This document shows positions 22,842 to 36,003 of a stretch of DNA of 64,000 nt, one piece after another. The stretch spans positions 1,178,001-1,242,000 of the forward strand of contig MJGA01000001.1 in NCBI GenBank assembly GCA_001910725.1. Direction: 5' to 3'. The notes beneath the pieces were generated by a model. The model worked only from the letters and a program-made list of their open reading frames with translations. It did no database searches and had not been told where the DNA came from. The stretch is from Phanerodontia chrysosporium (Eukaryota; Basidiomycota; Agaricomycetes; Polyporales; Phanerochaetaceae). Position numbers and translations under genes: made by a program. Numbering within the stretch: position 1 is the first letter of the stretch; every line of letters begins with the position of its first letter.

Positions 22842-24959
22842 ATGGGGGACCGCAATGCAACCTCCTGGATGCCGAGACAAGGCCGGCACTCTGTCACGAT
22901 TGGCCCCTCGCTCCAACGTACGCTCAAGGCCCGGAAGAACGAGCCACCACCCAACAGCAAACACGAACGCCACTACTACACCTTTCGCTGTTCGCCTGCG
23001 CCGCTTCCTCTGCCCTCCTTGTGTTTACTTAGCTCATAACGTGCATGTATAGATGGCTTCCGCCCAGGGTCAGTGGACCTGACCAAGCCCAGCATTGGAT
23101 CGGTCAAGACTGTGCCGGTCAAGAATGCATCGGGTAAGAACGATGGACTGCATAAGAAGACAGAGAAGGAGGTCGAGATACGACGGGGCTCCCTCATTGT
23201 TTGTGGTACTCTCTTCTCATGCAACCACTAGCTAATGCGTTCCACATTACCAGAAAGACGATGAAATACATATGTTCAAAGGCCACGAAACACCTAGTAA
23301 AGAATATGACTGCGTGCTCATATACGATGAGGAATCAAAGGTGTGCATGTCCCAGCTGGTCATATGATCATACTTCATTAGGCTTGTGTCGCAGATGTTC
23401 ACGCTCGAGAAACTGGACTCTACAGTACGTCTGGATTATGACGGGAAAAACTCAAAAACTCAGCCGCAAAACGGATCGCGTGCGTGGCGTATAATGTTTG
23501 AACTGAGATTGCAGCTGACCCTTGGTTCGACAGCCCTTCCATCGTCCATCCCATCTACTTCCGCATCTTCTCCCGATGGTGCACCATTAGCACACTCGAT
23601 ACCAAAGAAATCAAAGCCTAGGACGGCTGCAGAGCAACTGGAAGCAGAGCTTGAAGGCGAGCTTATGCAGGAGAGCACGCGCTCTCCGCCGCCGAAAGCT
23701 CCAGCTGTAGAGCACGCAAAGAGACCACCGCAGAAGAGGAGTCCAAGGGATTCCATGTTTATGAACCGCCAACCACCGCCCAAAGCTGAAGCTCCTCCAC
23801 CGCCTCGCAAAGAAGAGGAGGAAGAGAGCGAAGGAGAAATACCCGAGTACCCGCCAGGCCGCCCCTCAACTCTGCCGCCTGCACCTTCTGCTGCTTCGCC
23901 TTCACTCCCACCTGCGCCGCCCACCTCCAGGATGACCCTTGCCGAATTCAAGGCGGGCCGATCCAAACCTCCAACCTCAACCCCCAAACCGCCGACACCA
24001 CCCACACATCCTTTGCCACCAAAGCCCGCTGTGGCGGCAGCTTCTCAGAAGCCTCAGTCGTCGACACAGTCTCCGAAACCTGCCGCGGCGATACCTCCTC
24101 TGAAGCCCTCTGGTGCACTAGCCACTCAGAAGCTTCCTAACGCAACACCTCCTTCGAAGGCTGGGGCAGCTTCCTCTCAGAAGCCCACGCCGGTGGCGGC
24201 TTCTGCGAAACCAGCTACGAAGGTTTCCAGACCAGCTGGGAGGAAGCGCGAGCCGCCCGAGGGGTCAGCTGTGCAGCCTCCTCCACCCAAACGCGTGCGT
24301 CCATCTCCGCCTGCACCAGCACGGCCTCCTCCTCCACCTAAGAAAAAGGACGTGGAATTGGCTTTCCCTGGCGGATCAGACTTTACCTTGCCCTCGTCCA
24401 CAGCGCCGTCTAATAAGCCGCCCAGCAGCAAGCCTCCATCACTGGCTCTGCCAGGCTCTTCGAGTATAACTGTCGCGCTACCATCGGCGATATCTGCACC
24501 TGCGCCCGCACCTGCGCCCGCGGCCACTGCGGATGACTCTGACGAAGAAGAGTGGGACGACGTGCTGACGACCACGCAACCTGGCGCAGTGCCTGCAACA
24601 GCACCCGTCGCTGTCCCTCCACCCATCGTGCCCCGCACGATCACCATGGAGGAAATCGTCCCCGAGCCGACCGTGCGACGCGAAGAGCCCAAGGAAGAGG
24701 AAGAAGGGGATGAAGAGGAGATCGACCCGGAGATGTTCGCGCAGGAGCTCAACCAGACCCTCGGGGAAGACGAAGAGCTCCTGAGGAGGAAGACTTCCTC
24801 TCTGTTGCCATCTCACCCGTTGTCGAGAACCAGCCTATGCCCACCGAGGACCGGCGTCCCATGAGCATGAACCAGTTTGCGGGCGGCTTCGACGACAATG
24901 AGAACATGTGGGGAGACGATGACGATACGTCTAGCAGTGACGACAGTGACGACGATTAG
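22842..24959 (+). CDS. EAF-type RNA polymerase II elongation factor subunit (one apparent missing base)
   Basis: EAF proteins partner ELL to stimulate RNA polymerase II elongation. The conserved N-terminal domain is spread over four or more exons: a start MGDRNATSWMPRQGRH, then RTLKARKNE, ERHYYTFR, DGFRPGSVDLTKPSIGSVK, EVEIRRGSLIV, IHMFKGHE, EYDCVLIYDEESK and MFTLEKLDSTVRLDYDG. It is followed by about 350 residues of Pro/Ser/Lys-rich disordered sequence and an acidic, Asp/Ser-rich end (DDDDTSSSDDSDDD). That order matches the family's activation tail. At 24776-24786 the frame shifts as if one base were missing. If read literally the protein would stop at 24864 and lose the acidic tail. Confidence 0.85.
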
Positions 24960-25189
24960 AAGCAATGGAATGTTATGTCGAGTTTTGACAACATCGGGAT
25001 TGGAGGATTTATACATTACTGTAGACAGTACCATAATACCCTTGTACACGAACGCATCGTTGATCGGTGTGGGCTACCACACATATGTACTACGTCACGC
25101 TGAACCACATTACACAAGAGTGCAAGAAGGTCAATTCGATACCGTCTCACGAGCAAAGATCAAGATATTACAAACAGCTATTGACTATC

Positions 25190-28100
25190 TCATCGCCCTC
25201 CCTTCTTCTCGACGCGCCACTCTTTGAAGATGCCGTCGAGACTCTTGTAGATGAGGTGCGACGGCAAGCATCGAATGATCTCGCCGACACGCTCCTCGAC
25301 CTCGGCCTTGCCCTGGTCTCCGTCCGCCTTCTTCGCAAACTCAACAGCAAGACGGAAGATGGCCAGGACGGCGAGCGAGACGTGCGTTTGCTGGGCAGCG
25401 TGCGCCGACCCGTGTGAGAGCGCGCTCAGGAGCGGCCCGACACACTCGGTGCCGAAATGACCGGCGCCGACTGCGAGTAGGACGCGCGTTCGCCGCGTAC
25501 AAGGCGCAGCAAGACTTCGAGGATGTTGTCCGATTCCGTCATGTGGGTGCGCACGAAGCGCTGTCGCTCGCTCTGTACGCCGACGTTGGAGTTGACGGCC
25601 CACGCGTCGAGGACGGTCCGAATGGTCGGTGGCTGGTAGACCAGGGTCAGAGACAGGGTTACAGAGTGTGTGGCAGTCGACTGACCGGGTCAGGATCCAC
25701 AACCTCGATTTTCTTCTCCCATCCATCAGCAGCCTCTCCCGCTACCCAGAACATCCGTCCGAACATGCTCTTTAACCAGTCCTGGACATCGCCAGTCTTC
25801 ACCCATCTGGGCTCCGAAAGTGGCCGATCCTTGTCGAGGTAGGCGACAAGAACAGTGTGAAGAGGGAGGGACGCCTTCCGGAAGGGTGGTACAGTCGTAT
25901 CATCCTCGGGATCTTGTGGGATTGTGAGGGCTGTGTATGAAGTCGAACCCTCTGTTGTACCCTCAACCTACGCAGTGTCAGCTGCGTGAAATAAGCGAAC
26001 TCGTAAGCCGCGTACCAAAATGCCCTTGAGGTGCCCATTATCTTCGCTAATGGTCATATGGACTTCGATGCGAGCGTCAGAGCGGAAAACCTTCAGCTTC
26101 TCGACCACACCGGCGTCAATGACCATTCGTCTTGTGCCCGCAGCGTACGAGATAGAGAGGCGGTTGGCGGAAGGTACATGGGCGCCGTCCGCCTCCGATT
26201 TGACGGCAGGTGCTGGCTCCTCGCTCGCCGGCGCAGGGGTAGCGGGCGAAGCTTTCAGCGTCACGGACGAGGTCTCGGACGGATGGTCCGCATCATGAGA
26301 CTCTGGTGGTTCGAGGAGCTGTGTCGCTTCCATGGGGATGTGTGATGCATTGGCCTGCTGGGCCTCGATATCTTGACCGGCATGGAAGTCTTCAGTGGGC
26401 TGCGTCTCTGTATCCGGGATCGTAGCAGTTGAAGACTCCACCGGGAGCGAAGCGCCAATGTGACCGTTGCTCTGCGACTCAGTCTGTATGCTAGAACTCC
26501 CGTCAGCATCACCAACAGACTGGTCGACCGGCTCAACAGCATGAACGGCAGATTCGGTGGCAGTAGAAATAACATGGGAGGTATCTTCGCCTTCAGGAGG
26601 CGGAGGAGCTGCAGGTGCATTCTCCTCTGGAGGAGCAGATGGCGCATTGGCATCCGCGTCGCCAACTTGGCCATCATGAGGTAGACCATTCTGCGCAGGT
26701 GCAGGTTCAGAATGGCCGCCAAGGCCCGGCGGTACACTACCGCTGTCGCGGGCGGACGAGTCATCGCCCTGACCGCCGATCCCTTCAAAATGGGAGTGGT
26801 CCGAATCGGCCACCTGCATCTGTGTATCCACTTCATCATAGTCATTGCCTTCGAGAAAACGAGCATTAGCGATGAGGACGCGGCCATGGGCATAGACCCT
26901 CCCGTCCACATGTTGTACGATCTCTGCCATGCAAAACAATGCTTACCATCATAGTCATCTGGCTCTCCTTCAGCGTCCATGTCCTCGGTTTCGGGGCATG
27001 CGCTTGCTCTCCATCCTGACCGTCATCTTCACCGATGGCAGCCATGAGCCAGTCGCCCTCGCTAGCAGTCTCTGCGACGCTAGGGGCGGCGCTGCTCCTC
27101 CCGACAGTCGATTCTGGAGCCTCGAACTCTGTGCCAACACTGACGTTCGGATCCTCATTATCATAACCAGAGTGTTGAGGAGGCGGAGGCGGAGCACCAC
27201 GTCCATCTTCAAGATCTCCATCGTCATCCTCGAGTTTCTTCCGCTTGCCCTTCCTGACGCTGGAGTCGGATGCAGGTCCATGAGAGAAAGAGGACTGAGT
27301 GGGAACTGCGTGTGCATCATCGGCAGTGACGGGAGTATGGAAGTAGATGCGGATGCGTGAGGGAGGTGGAGGCAGAGCCGAGCTGCTCTCGGTTTTCACC
27401 GGAGTAGCTTCTGCTCCTGCAGATTGCGGCGCCTCTGAAGGAGTCGCCGTCGCGTCGTTTGAACCCGCTAGACCTTCGGTACCAGCGTTGGGATCGACAA
27501 CGGACTTCTGCTCGGCGGTGTCGCCTTCTGGCACCTCAGAAGAGAGAGTGGCATGAGAGTCGTTATGCTCTTCTTTGACTTCAGCCGTAGAAGACGGTCT
27601 GATAACAGTCCCCCAACTCCAAGCGAGGTCTTGTATCTCCAGCCCAACAATCTTGAAATCGGTAAGAGTCCGTCGATTCTCGTCTTTCTTACCAGAAGAA
27701 ACGGTAGAAGAAATCGAAGAATCCTTGTGCAAGGCCCCGAGTCGTGTCGCCCACCACGGGAGTGATTGTTTGCGTAGCCCTGATTCCGACCCCGGAACGA
27801 GCCAGAAAAATTCTGCTGAGGACCATGCGGTGGCTGCTGTTGTGCTGGCTGTGTTGGAGGGTTCCCGTGGGGGAAGTTTTGCCCTGAGCCAGCATTGAAC
27901 GACCCACCTCTCCTGTTGTCCCTATTGCCGAAGCCACGGTTATTTCCGTGTCCTCTGAAGCTGCCTCCTTGGCCAGGACCACCACCCCGTCCACCCATGT
28001 TGTTGTACATCCCTCCGCCCCTCCCGCCTCGATTGCCTCCTCTGTTCATACCCATGCCTCCGCCTCGCCCTCGTCCTCCACTCATGTTCCCGCCGCGGCC

Positions 28101-28913
28101 GCCTCCAAAACCACCACGGTTCCCTCCCAAAGGAACTTGGTTAACACCTGGGCCTCCGCCTCTGCCGTGCCCCATATTCGGGCCTTGGTGCCCGTTCATA
28201 GGACCAGCAGCAGGACCGCCCATGGGACCTGTAGGCGGTTGCTGCATCGGCGGCGGCGGCGGCGGTTGGAACTGAGGGGGAGGCGGTAGAGGCCCCCGCT
28301 GCTGGTTCGGTCCATCGAAACGTTGTCGTTTCGCTGGAGGGAGGTGTCCCGACGGGGATTGATGCAAGTTCCGATTGTTATTCCTATTCTGCTGGTGCGG
28401 GAAGAACTGTTGCTGTTGCTGTTGCTGTTGCTGCTGGAACGGCTGAACGGCGGGTGCCTGAGGTGTGTAGGGAGCTTGGGGGATTGCGTGAGGCCCCGCT
28501 TGGGGCACGTAGGGTTGTTGGTACGATCCAGCCTGAGGCTGATACGGATTATAGCCCGGTTGTGGAGGCGGTGGAGGCGGCTGAACTACAGGCGGAGGGG
28601 GCTGGAAATGTTGCTGGGGAGGTCGCTGCTGTTGCTGCCAGTGCTGATTTCCATAGCCATAATTCGCGTAGAGCGCAGACTGCTCTGGCGGTGGTCGAGG
28701 AACTGGCTGTTGAGCTGGCTGAGGCACAGACCACTGTGGGTTGTACGCCTGAGTCGCCGCCTGAGAGTTCTGTGCTGCAGAGGCTGCTGCTGCTGCTGCC
28801 CAGTATGCAGAATAATCTGGCTGAGTGGGTTGAGGCGGAGGCGGACCAGGGGGAAGAGGAGGTTGTTGAGGAGTGTATGCTGTCGGAGGGACAGCGAAAG
28901 GATTTTTGTTCAT
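25190..28913 (-). CDS. large Pro/Gln/RGG-rich protein, unknown function (several apparent missing bases)
   Basis: I do not recognise this protein. From the N-terminus (MNKNPFAVPPTAYTPQQ) it has about 120 residues rich in Pro, Gln and Tyr, a ten-glutamine tract (near 28408-28437), and an RGG/GGRGG-rich segment of about 150 residues that suggests RNA binding. A more ordered part follows (RRTLTDFKIVGLEIQDLAWSW, SRIRIYFHTPV, GDWLMAAIG, HVDGRVYAHGRVLIANARFL). Next is a long acidic linker, then a compact C-terminal region (GVVEKLKVFRSDARIEVHM, FRKASLPLHTVLVAYL, VGEIIRCLPSHLIYKS). Frame changes equal to one missing base occur at 27735-27738 (CCCC), 26993-26996 (GGGG) and 25481-25491, and perhaps within 26927-26949. 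The ordered blocks resume after each, so I read one gene. A role in RNA processing is a guess from composition. Confidence 0.65.
28408..28437 (-). repeat. CAG/CAA microsatellite encoding polyglutamine
   Basis: Tandem CAA/CAG triplets on the minus strand encode ten glutamines inside the Pro/Gln/RGG-rich protein. Length variation between strains would be expected. Confidence 0.8.
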
Positions 28914-29160
28914 AGTCGTCGTTGCAGTCTAGTCTAGCTTCAAAACATAAGGTAAGTGTCCGTTGAAGATTTTGGGCAGGACTGCCCAGGACTAAGCCGC
29001 AACGAGCTGGTAGAGTACAAGGTGAACACGACGCGCTTCGGCGTCCTGCACGCTTCAAGTCTCATTCCAAATCCGGCAACCCTCCAGAAATCGTGTCTGA
29101 CACAGCCACTAGGTGTACATAAAGGAAGGAAAAGTATCACAAACAGTATGCAAAAAGTAG

Positions 29161-30706
<1,546 letters not shown>

Positions 30707-30968
30707 GAGTCCCCGTTTGATACAGAGGTGAAGAGTGGTCGAGTAGTTGGGAGTGCTGACGAGCGCACTGACGAGAAAGTCGGAAGGAAGGAATTCGATT
30801 GGACGAAAGCGAGATGAGCTATGGTCTGAGACGCCCAGGAAGGCTGCGCACGTGGCCGCCACGAGGGGGCGCTCTGAGCGCGCACGCTGCTAACACGGCT
30901 CTCAGTGTCACTCTACGTCGACAATCCCGTTATTCCAGCGATAGTCAGCTGTACTGTCACATCTCGCC

Positions 30969-32210
30969 ATGGACATTCTACCTGATGGCACATACGATGC
31001 AACTCCCGTCGACCCCGGTCTGTCTTACGACGACACCATCGCGTATGAAGACCTTCCCCCTCCACTAGCCACCGAACCGATCAGCACCCCGGACGCGGGC
31101 CAGCCATCGCTTGCAGGCCGGATAGGACAGACCAAAGTGTATCTCATCTCTGATACGCTTGCAAAGACGGGCAAGGTGCGCCGGTAGACTGTGGTCGCGC
31201 CAGGCTTTGTTTAATGGTGAAGCGGCTTCCTTCGCCTCCTTATCTTCAATAAACGCGTATGTGGTCGCGTATCGCACACGTCAGCGAAAGTATGAGGAGG
31301 AAGAGGGCCAGAGGACATGGATGAAGGTACGCTAACTGTTTATTCGTGTGGGTAGTACCTAAGTAACCACATGGCAGACGTCTCTGACCCGTCTTTGAGG
31401 GACAATGCCATACTGCTGCACGGCACTCCCATATCACATCTCCCTACCGACAACATTTTCGCATACGCTACCCACTTTGATGCCCACCCCATTGGGCTCG
31501 AGTGGATAGACGACACGACGTGCATACTGGTTTTCCCTAGCAAATCGGCGGCGCGCGCCGGCTTCCGCGTTCTCACCAAGTCGTATACCGAGGAGCCCTC
31601 TGACGAAGGGTTTATCACATCCAAGCCAATACCGCTGCACGTCTGGCCCGCGAAGGAGCGTCTGAACAATACCTTGGGGATGGGGGAAGGGCTGAAAGGC
31701 ACCATAAAGATGCGATGGGCTTTGACGAGCGATGTCAAGAAGCGGGGAGCAAACAAGGAGAGTGAGTTCTACAAGAAGTATGGGAGGGGCGCAGGAAAGA
31801 ATGAAGAGGATCTGTGGTCCAACAAGAGGCAAAGAGTCGATCCTGGGGAGGGAGCAGCGGATGTAAAGGCACGTTTGGACGAGGAACTGGACGCATTCTT
31901 AGCAGAGGGGGACGAGGAAAACACAGGCCCTTCTTCACCGCCGTCCAAGATGCACGCAGACTACGTCGATACAAGTGCAAAGCGTTCTCTTTTGGAACGC
32001 ACATCAACATCACTCGAGTCGCGGTTAATGAACCCGCTGCCCAGGCGGACCCGACGAGGCGATCGACATGATACTGAAGACGGCTATGCCGGTTCCGAGT
32101 CAAGGCGAACGCGTAGTCGTGGAGGTCGTGGGCGACGAAATGAACGGCCGAAGCTGACACAGGAGGATTTGGATGCAGAGTTGGATGCTTTCCTCAGTTC
32201 GAATGCATAG
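30969..32210 (+). CDS. NCBP3: nuclear cap-binding protein subunit 3-like protein (NCBP3)
   Basis: NCBP3 bridges cap-binding and TREX export factors. The protein starts MDILPDGTYDATPVDPGL. The RNA-recognition-like core is NAILLHGTPISHLPTDNIF followed by PIGLEWIDDTTCILVFPSKS; the WIDDT motif is the NCBP3 signature. The C-terminal half is disordered and RG-rich (RRTRRGDRH, SRRTRSRGGRGRRNERP). Two similar acidic helices (ARLDEELDAFLAE and QEDLDAELDAFLSS) resemble UAP56-binding motifs of export adaptors. The first intron is 31175-31281. The second intron is ambiguous: a 29-nt intron ending at 31355 keeps frame, but a normal 51-nt intron ending GGCAG works if one G is missing at 31326-31327. The MKD join of the second model looks better. 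Confidence 0.83.
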
Positions 32211-32413
32211 CTGCCCCATTACTGGAACGTCATGGTCTCGTGCATATTCACGACTTGTAGCGAACATACATAGTATGCATCCAGAGATGGTACCACCACG
32301 AGCGGGCGGATCTTCCTCTTGACGGACGAGATGTCTGTGGTCTGAGTCCTTGCATTTCAGAGCGTGTAATATGACGCGCAGGTAAAAGTTGGCTGCACAC
32401 CGGGGGAAGAAAA

Positions 32414-32858
32414 TCACGATGATTCCGGCACCGAAGTCCTAAGCTGGACGATGTGCGCATATCAGGAGAAAGCTGCGAATATAGAGAAGGGATTCGTACT
32501 TGAAGGCCGTGAATACCCTCTATCTCTTTCTTCAGGACCTCGTTGACTAAGCGATGCTGCTTCACAGTAGGCAGTCCCTTAAAGGCTTCGCTCGCGATAG
32601 AAATAGCATAAAATGTGCCACAGCCACCTATCAAGCGGTTAGCGCAACATATTAAGTCAAAGTTGGAAGCAGTTCACCAGAGACGTCCTGCACCGCAAGT
32701 TCGGTCGGGTCAAACCTATCATTTAACTTGTTGTAAATATTGAGCTCTCCCTCATCCTTTCCCGGTGGCGGCTGTACTGCATAGCCTCTGAAGTTGAGCG
32801 GCTTGGCCCGCGTACATGTTTGAAGTATTCTCCGTCGAGAAAGCGTGGCGGCGAGCAT
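32414..32858 (-). CDS. BOL3: mitochondrial BolA-like protein (Bol3)
   Basis: Bol3 works with Nfu1 in handing [4Fe-4S] clusters to mitochondrial enzymes. The N-terminus MLAATLSRRRILQTCTRAK is an Arg/Ser-rich mitochondrial presequence. The BolA domain follows: GELNIYNKLNDRFDPTELAVQDVSGGCGTFYAISI is present at the start of the fold (given here as two parts, split by an intron after DVSG). It continues SEAFKGLPTVKQHRLVNEVL, where the conserved His sits, and ends LRTSVPESS. Total length is about 112 residues, right for the family. Two short introns. It is divergent from COX15 with 178 bp between ATGs; TTG-initiated extension is not needed. Confidence 0.9.
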
Positions 32859-33036
32859 GGTGGTCGAGAGTGGGTAGACCAAGCGTCGAGACGCGCCGCG
32901 GCACGGTCACGATGCCCATTGCCGGCGGCTTTGCAAAGCGCCCTCGGAACGCCCATCCAAGCTCACTCGCCTCTTCCTCACACCCAACAACTCGCAGGGG
33001 GACAGGAGCACTCGTGCAGCGCGGCGACACTCGAGG
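32859..33036. promoter_or_regulatory. bidirectional promoter of BOL3 and COX15
   Basis: A 178-bp interval separates two divergent ATGs, both for mitochondrial proteins of cofactor metabolism. It is GC-rich without a TATA box. Shared control of the two genes is an inference from the layout. Confidence 0.55.
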
Positions 33037-34688
33037 ATGTTGCCCATGAGTTGGACCAGGATGGCACAGGGTCTGCGAGGCCCTGCGCTGTCCTCCTTCC
33101 GACCACTATATGCAGCCAATGCGAAGCCGGTCATTACCGCCAATATCCGACACCAGTTCCAAGCCACTTTCAAGGCTAGTCTCTCCACTTCTAGAGAGTC
33201 TACTCACGCAGGACCTCGTGCGGGAATATGGTCCCAGAGAAGACCGCTTTCTGGTTTCATCACACGAAGGCATCCGTTCGACCCCCGGTTCTTCTCGTCC
33301 AATGCATCCCAGGCGACTGCAGTTCCCGCGGAGCTCCCTGTGCTTTCCCCACCACCTGTCGGGATTTGGCTCCTCGCGTCCGCCGTACTGGTCTCGGCCG
33401 TTATCGTTGTTGGTGGTGTCACTCGCCTCACGGAGTCCGGCCTTAGTATCACGGAATGGAAGCCAGTGTCTGGGATCCTGCCCCCTCTATCCAGAGCGCA
33501 ATGGGAGGAAGAGTTTGACAAGTACAAGCAAACACCGGAATTCAAGCTGTACGTGCCCGATTGCATTTGTACGAGTTTAGACTAACGGGACATAGTATGA
33601 ACCATTCTATGAATCTCGAGGATTTCAAACGCATCTTCTACATGGAATGGGGTCACCGAGTTCTCGGTCGTATTATCGGCCTGGCCTTTGTCATACCTCT
33701 AGGCTACTTTGCTGTACGGAAGCGTCTCACCGCTACCCTGCCAAGGAACCTATTCGGCATGGCACTGCTTCTCGGTGCTCAGGGTGCCCTCGGCTGGTAC
33801 ATGGTCAAGTCCGGTTTAGATGAAGCACTCATGGAGACCCCTGGAGCGGTTCCCCGTGTGTCACAGTACAGGCTCGCAGCTCATCTAGGCACAGCGTTGG
33901 TGCTGTACGCAGGAATGTTCTATACCGGCATCGCTACTCTCATGGACTGGAGGTACGCCAAGAGCGGAAAGTGGTCCGGTCTCGCAGGGAACGACATGCA
34001 ATGGAAAGCGATCCTCGAGACACCGGCCGTCAGACGCTTCGCCAGATCCACTAAAGTTCTGGCTGCTTTGGTATTCCTCACGGCTCTCTCAGGTGATTAT
34101 TAGATTTCCCCCCAAGGTTCCACAGTATGCTGACCTCGTTCTGCAGGTGCATTTGTCGCTGGTTTAGATGCCGGCTTGCTGTACAACGAGTTCCCCCTCA
34201 TGGGTGGTCGCATTGCGCCTCCCGCGGATGAGTTGTTCTCACCAGAATACGCGAAGGCCGCGATAAGTCAGATATCTGGTGGCGCAACATCTTCGAGAAC
34301 CCGACCACTGTGCAATTTGATCATCGTTGCCTGGTAAGTTTCACGACATTCATTGCTTTCTCCTCTAACGGTGGAGCAGGCCATCACCACGTATGCTTGC
34401 ACGACTTTGATGTTCCTCGCCACGCGCCGCCCTGCGCTGCGAGCCACACTTCCGCCTCTCACTCGCAAGATGGCTACATCTGCATTTGCCATGGCCAACG
34501 TCCAAGTTCTGCTCGGCATATCGACTCTTCTCTATCTCGTCCCTGTGCCACTTGCAGCCCTCCACCAAGCAGGCAGCGTCGCTTTGCTCACCACGCTCAT
34601 TCACCTCGTCGTCTCGCTTCGGAGACCGGGCGCAGCCGCCCGAGTGTGGCGTCAGGCCATGAGGGCGAAGCAAGCATCAAAAGCGTAA
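33037..34688 (+). CDS. COX15: heme A synthase (one apparent missing base)
   Basis: Cox15 oxidises heme O to heme A for cytochrome c oxidase in the mitochondrial inner membrane. An N-terminal presequence (about 100 residues, Arg/Ser-rich) precedes the first membrane helix [20 protein letters not shown] and [17 protein letters not shown]. Heme-ligand histidines sit in [33 protein letters not shown] and [28 protein letters not shown] and [12 protein letters not shown] are family signatures. At 34264-34265 the frame shifts as if one A were missing between EYAKAAI and SDIWWRN. Because the flanking motifs are strictly conserved, this is almost surely an error. Introns at 33552-33596, 34095-34146 and about 34332-34379. 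It ends [10 protein letters not shown]. Confidence 0.94.
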
Positions 34689-34845
34689 TCTCGATAGACA
34701 TACCACTTCACAAGCCCACCTCTCAATCATCTTATCCACTATTTATCGGATAGAGTCCGTGCTCCTGGTCGCATCACAAGGACGGGCTAATACAGATACC
34801 AAGTAGGAGTTCCGCAAACAATAATACAGTGAAGAGGGAGCAATT

Positions 34846-36003
34846 CTAGTCTTCGGTCATCTGCACATCGCCATCATCGCCGGTCGTAGGCGTAGGTCCT
34901 TCCTGGCCTGCTGGTGCCGCAGCGGCGGCAGGAGGCTGCGCGGGAGCCTCGCCGTCCTTGGGGATCATCATTTTCAGATATACGTCGATATCCTCACCCT
35001 CGAGGATACGGAAGGGGCCCTCTGGGGGAACGTTCTTCTCGTGCTCGCCCGCGGGGCCGATGATGCCTATCGAGGTGTTGTGGATGGTCAACTCTTTGTC
35101 CTGCTGGAGCGTCTCCCGAAGGGCGTGCAGGCCGTGGCGGATGAGTTCTTCGAGGTTGCCTGTATGTAGTTTTGCGAATAAAGACCGCGTGACAGCACCT
35201 GGTCAGTGGGGACTCGAGCGATCTAAACAAAGACGTACTGTCCATGAACTTCTCATAGTGCTTCTCGAGGTAAGTCTTTGCGCTCTGGCTCCGTGCGCCG
35301 ATAGACATGGCATAGTATTCGTACGAGTTTCCGGAAGGCGAGAACTCGTAGAGGTGGGGCCCTGTCTTGTCGCCACCAATAACGAGGAAGCCGACTCCGT
35401 ACGGGCGCCGACCGTATTCTTGAGTGTTCACCTGGGCCTCTGCAGGGATTACAGCCTATGAATATTCGGACGTGTAATTCAAGACGCCAACACTGACTAT
35501 CTGCGATGGAAGAGACCAAGCGATTGACGGGAATTGGGCGATTGAAGACCATGCGTGACGACATGGCTTGTTGACGCATAAAGTTACTGATGCAGAGTCG
35601 TCAGCTATATCCAGCAGAAGAAATGCAGATATAATCTATACCTCAGAACCCGAGCATCCGACGTCAGGCCGGCGATTGCAACACCAACATGGTCATCTAT
35701 CCGGTACATCTTCTGCTGGTACGAAGCGAGCTCGCCTGTTGACCTCTGCAGAGAGCCCATCAGGGTGTGACCAGTGCAAAGAAACACAGCTACACACCTT
35801 CAGCGCGAGGAGAATGGCGTGCGTCTTAGACCTGAGGCCCACGGCTGCCGAGCCCTGCTTGACGGCCTCGAGGGCATACTCGACCTGGTGAAGACGGCCC
35901 TGTGGGGAGAAGACGGTGTTGTCCGAGTCGTATGTGTTGCGGAACTAGGCATAGAGGGCGTTAGCACACGGTATGTCTGCGCCTGAGAGGGAGGATGTAC
36001 CAT
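34846..36003 (-). CDS. PRE5: 20S proteasome subunit alpha6
   Basis: The alpha6 subunit is part of the outer ring of the 20S core particle. The first exon is only the ATG (36001-36003), spliced over a 56-nt intron to [39 protein letters not shown] is the alpha6 form of the N-terminal gate helix. [55 protein letters not shown] and [18 protein letters not shown] follow in order. The C-terminal tail is Pro/Ala-rich and acidic, ending DVQMTED. Five or six introns. It is convergent with COX15 (157 bp apart). Confidence 0.95.

Noticed and set aside
34994..35431. 145-codon frame over the PRE5 gene running past the 3' conserved part
   Set aside because: Its second half is read-through of an intron ([12 protein letters not shown]); the spliced form restores the proteasome family sequence.
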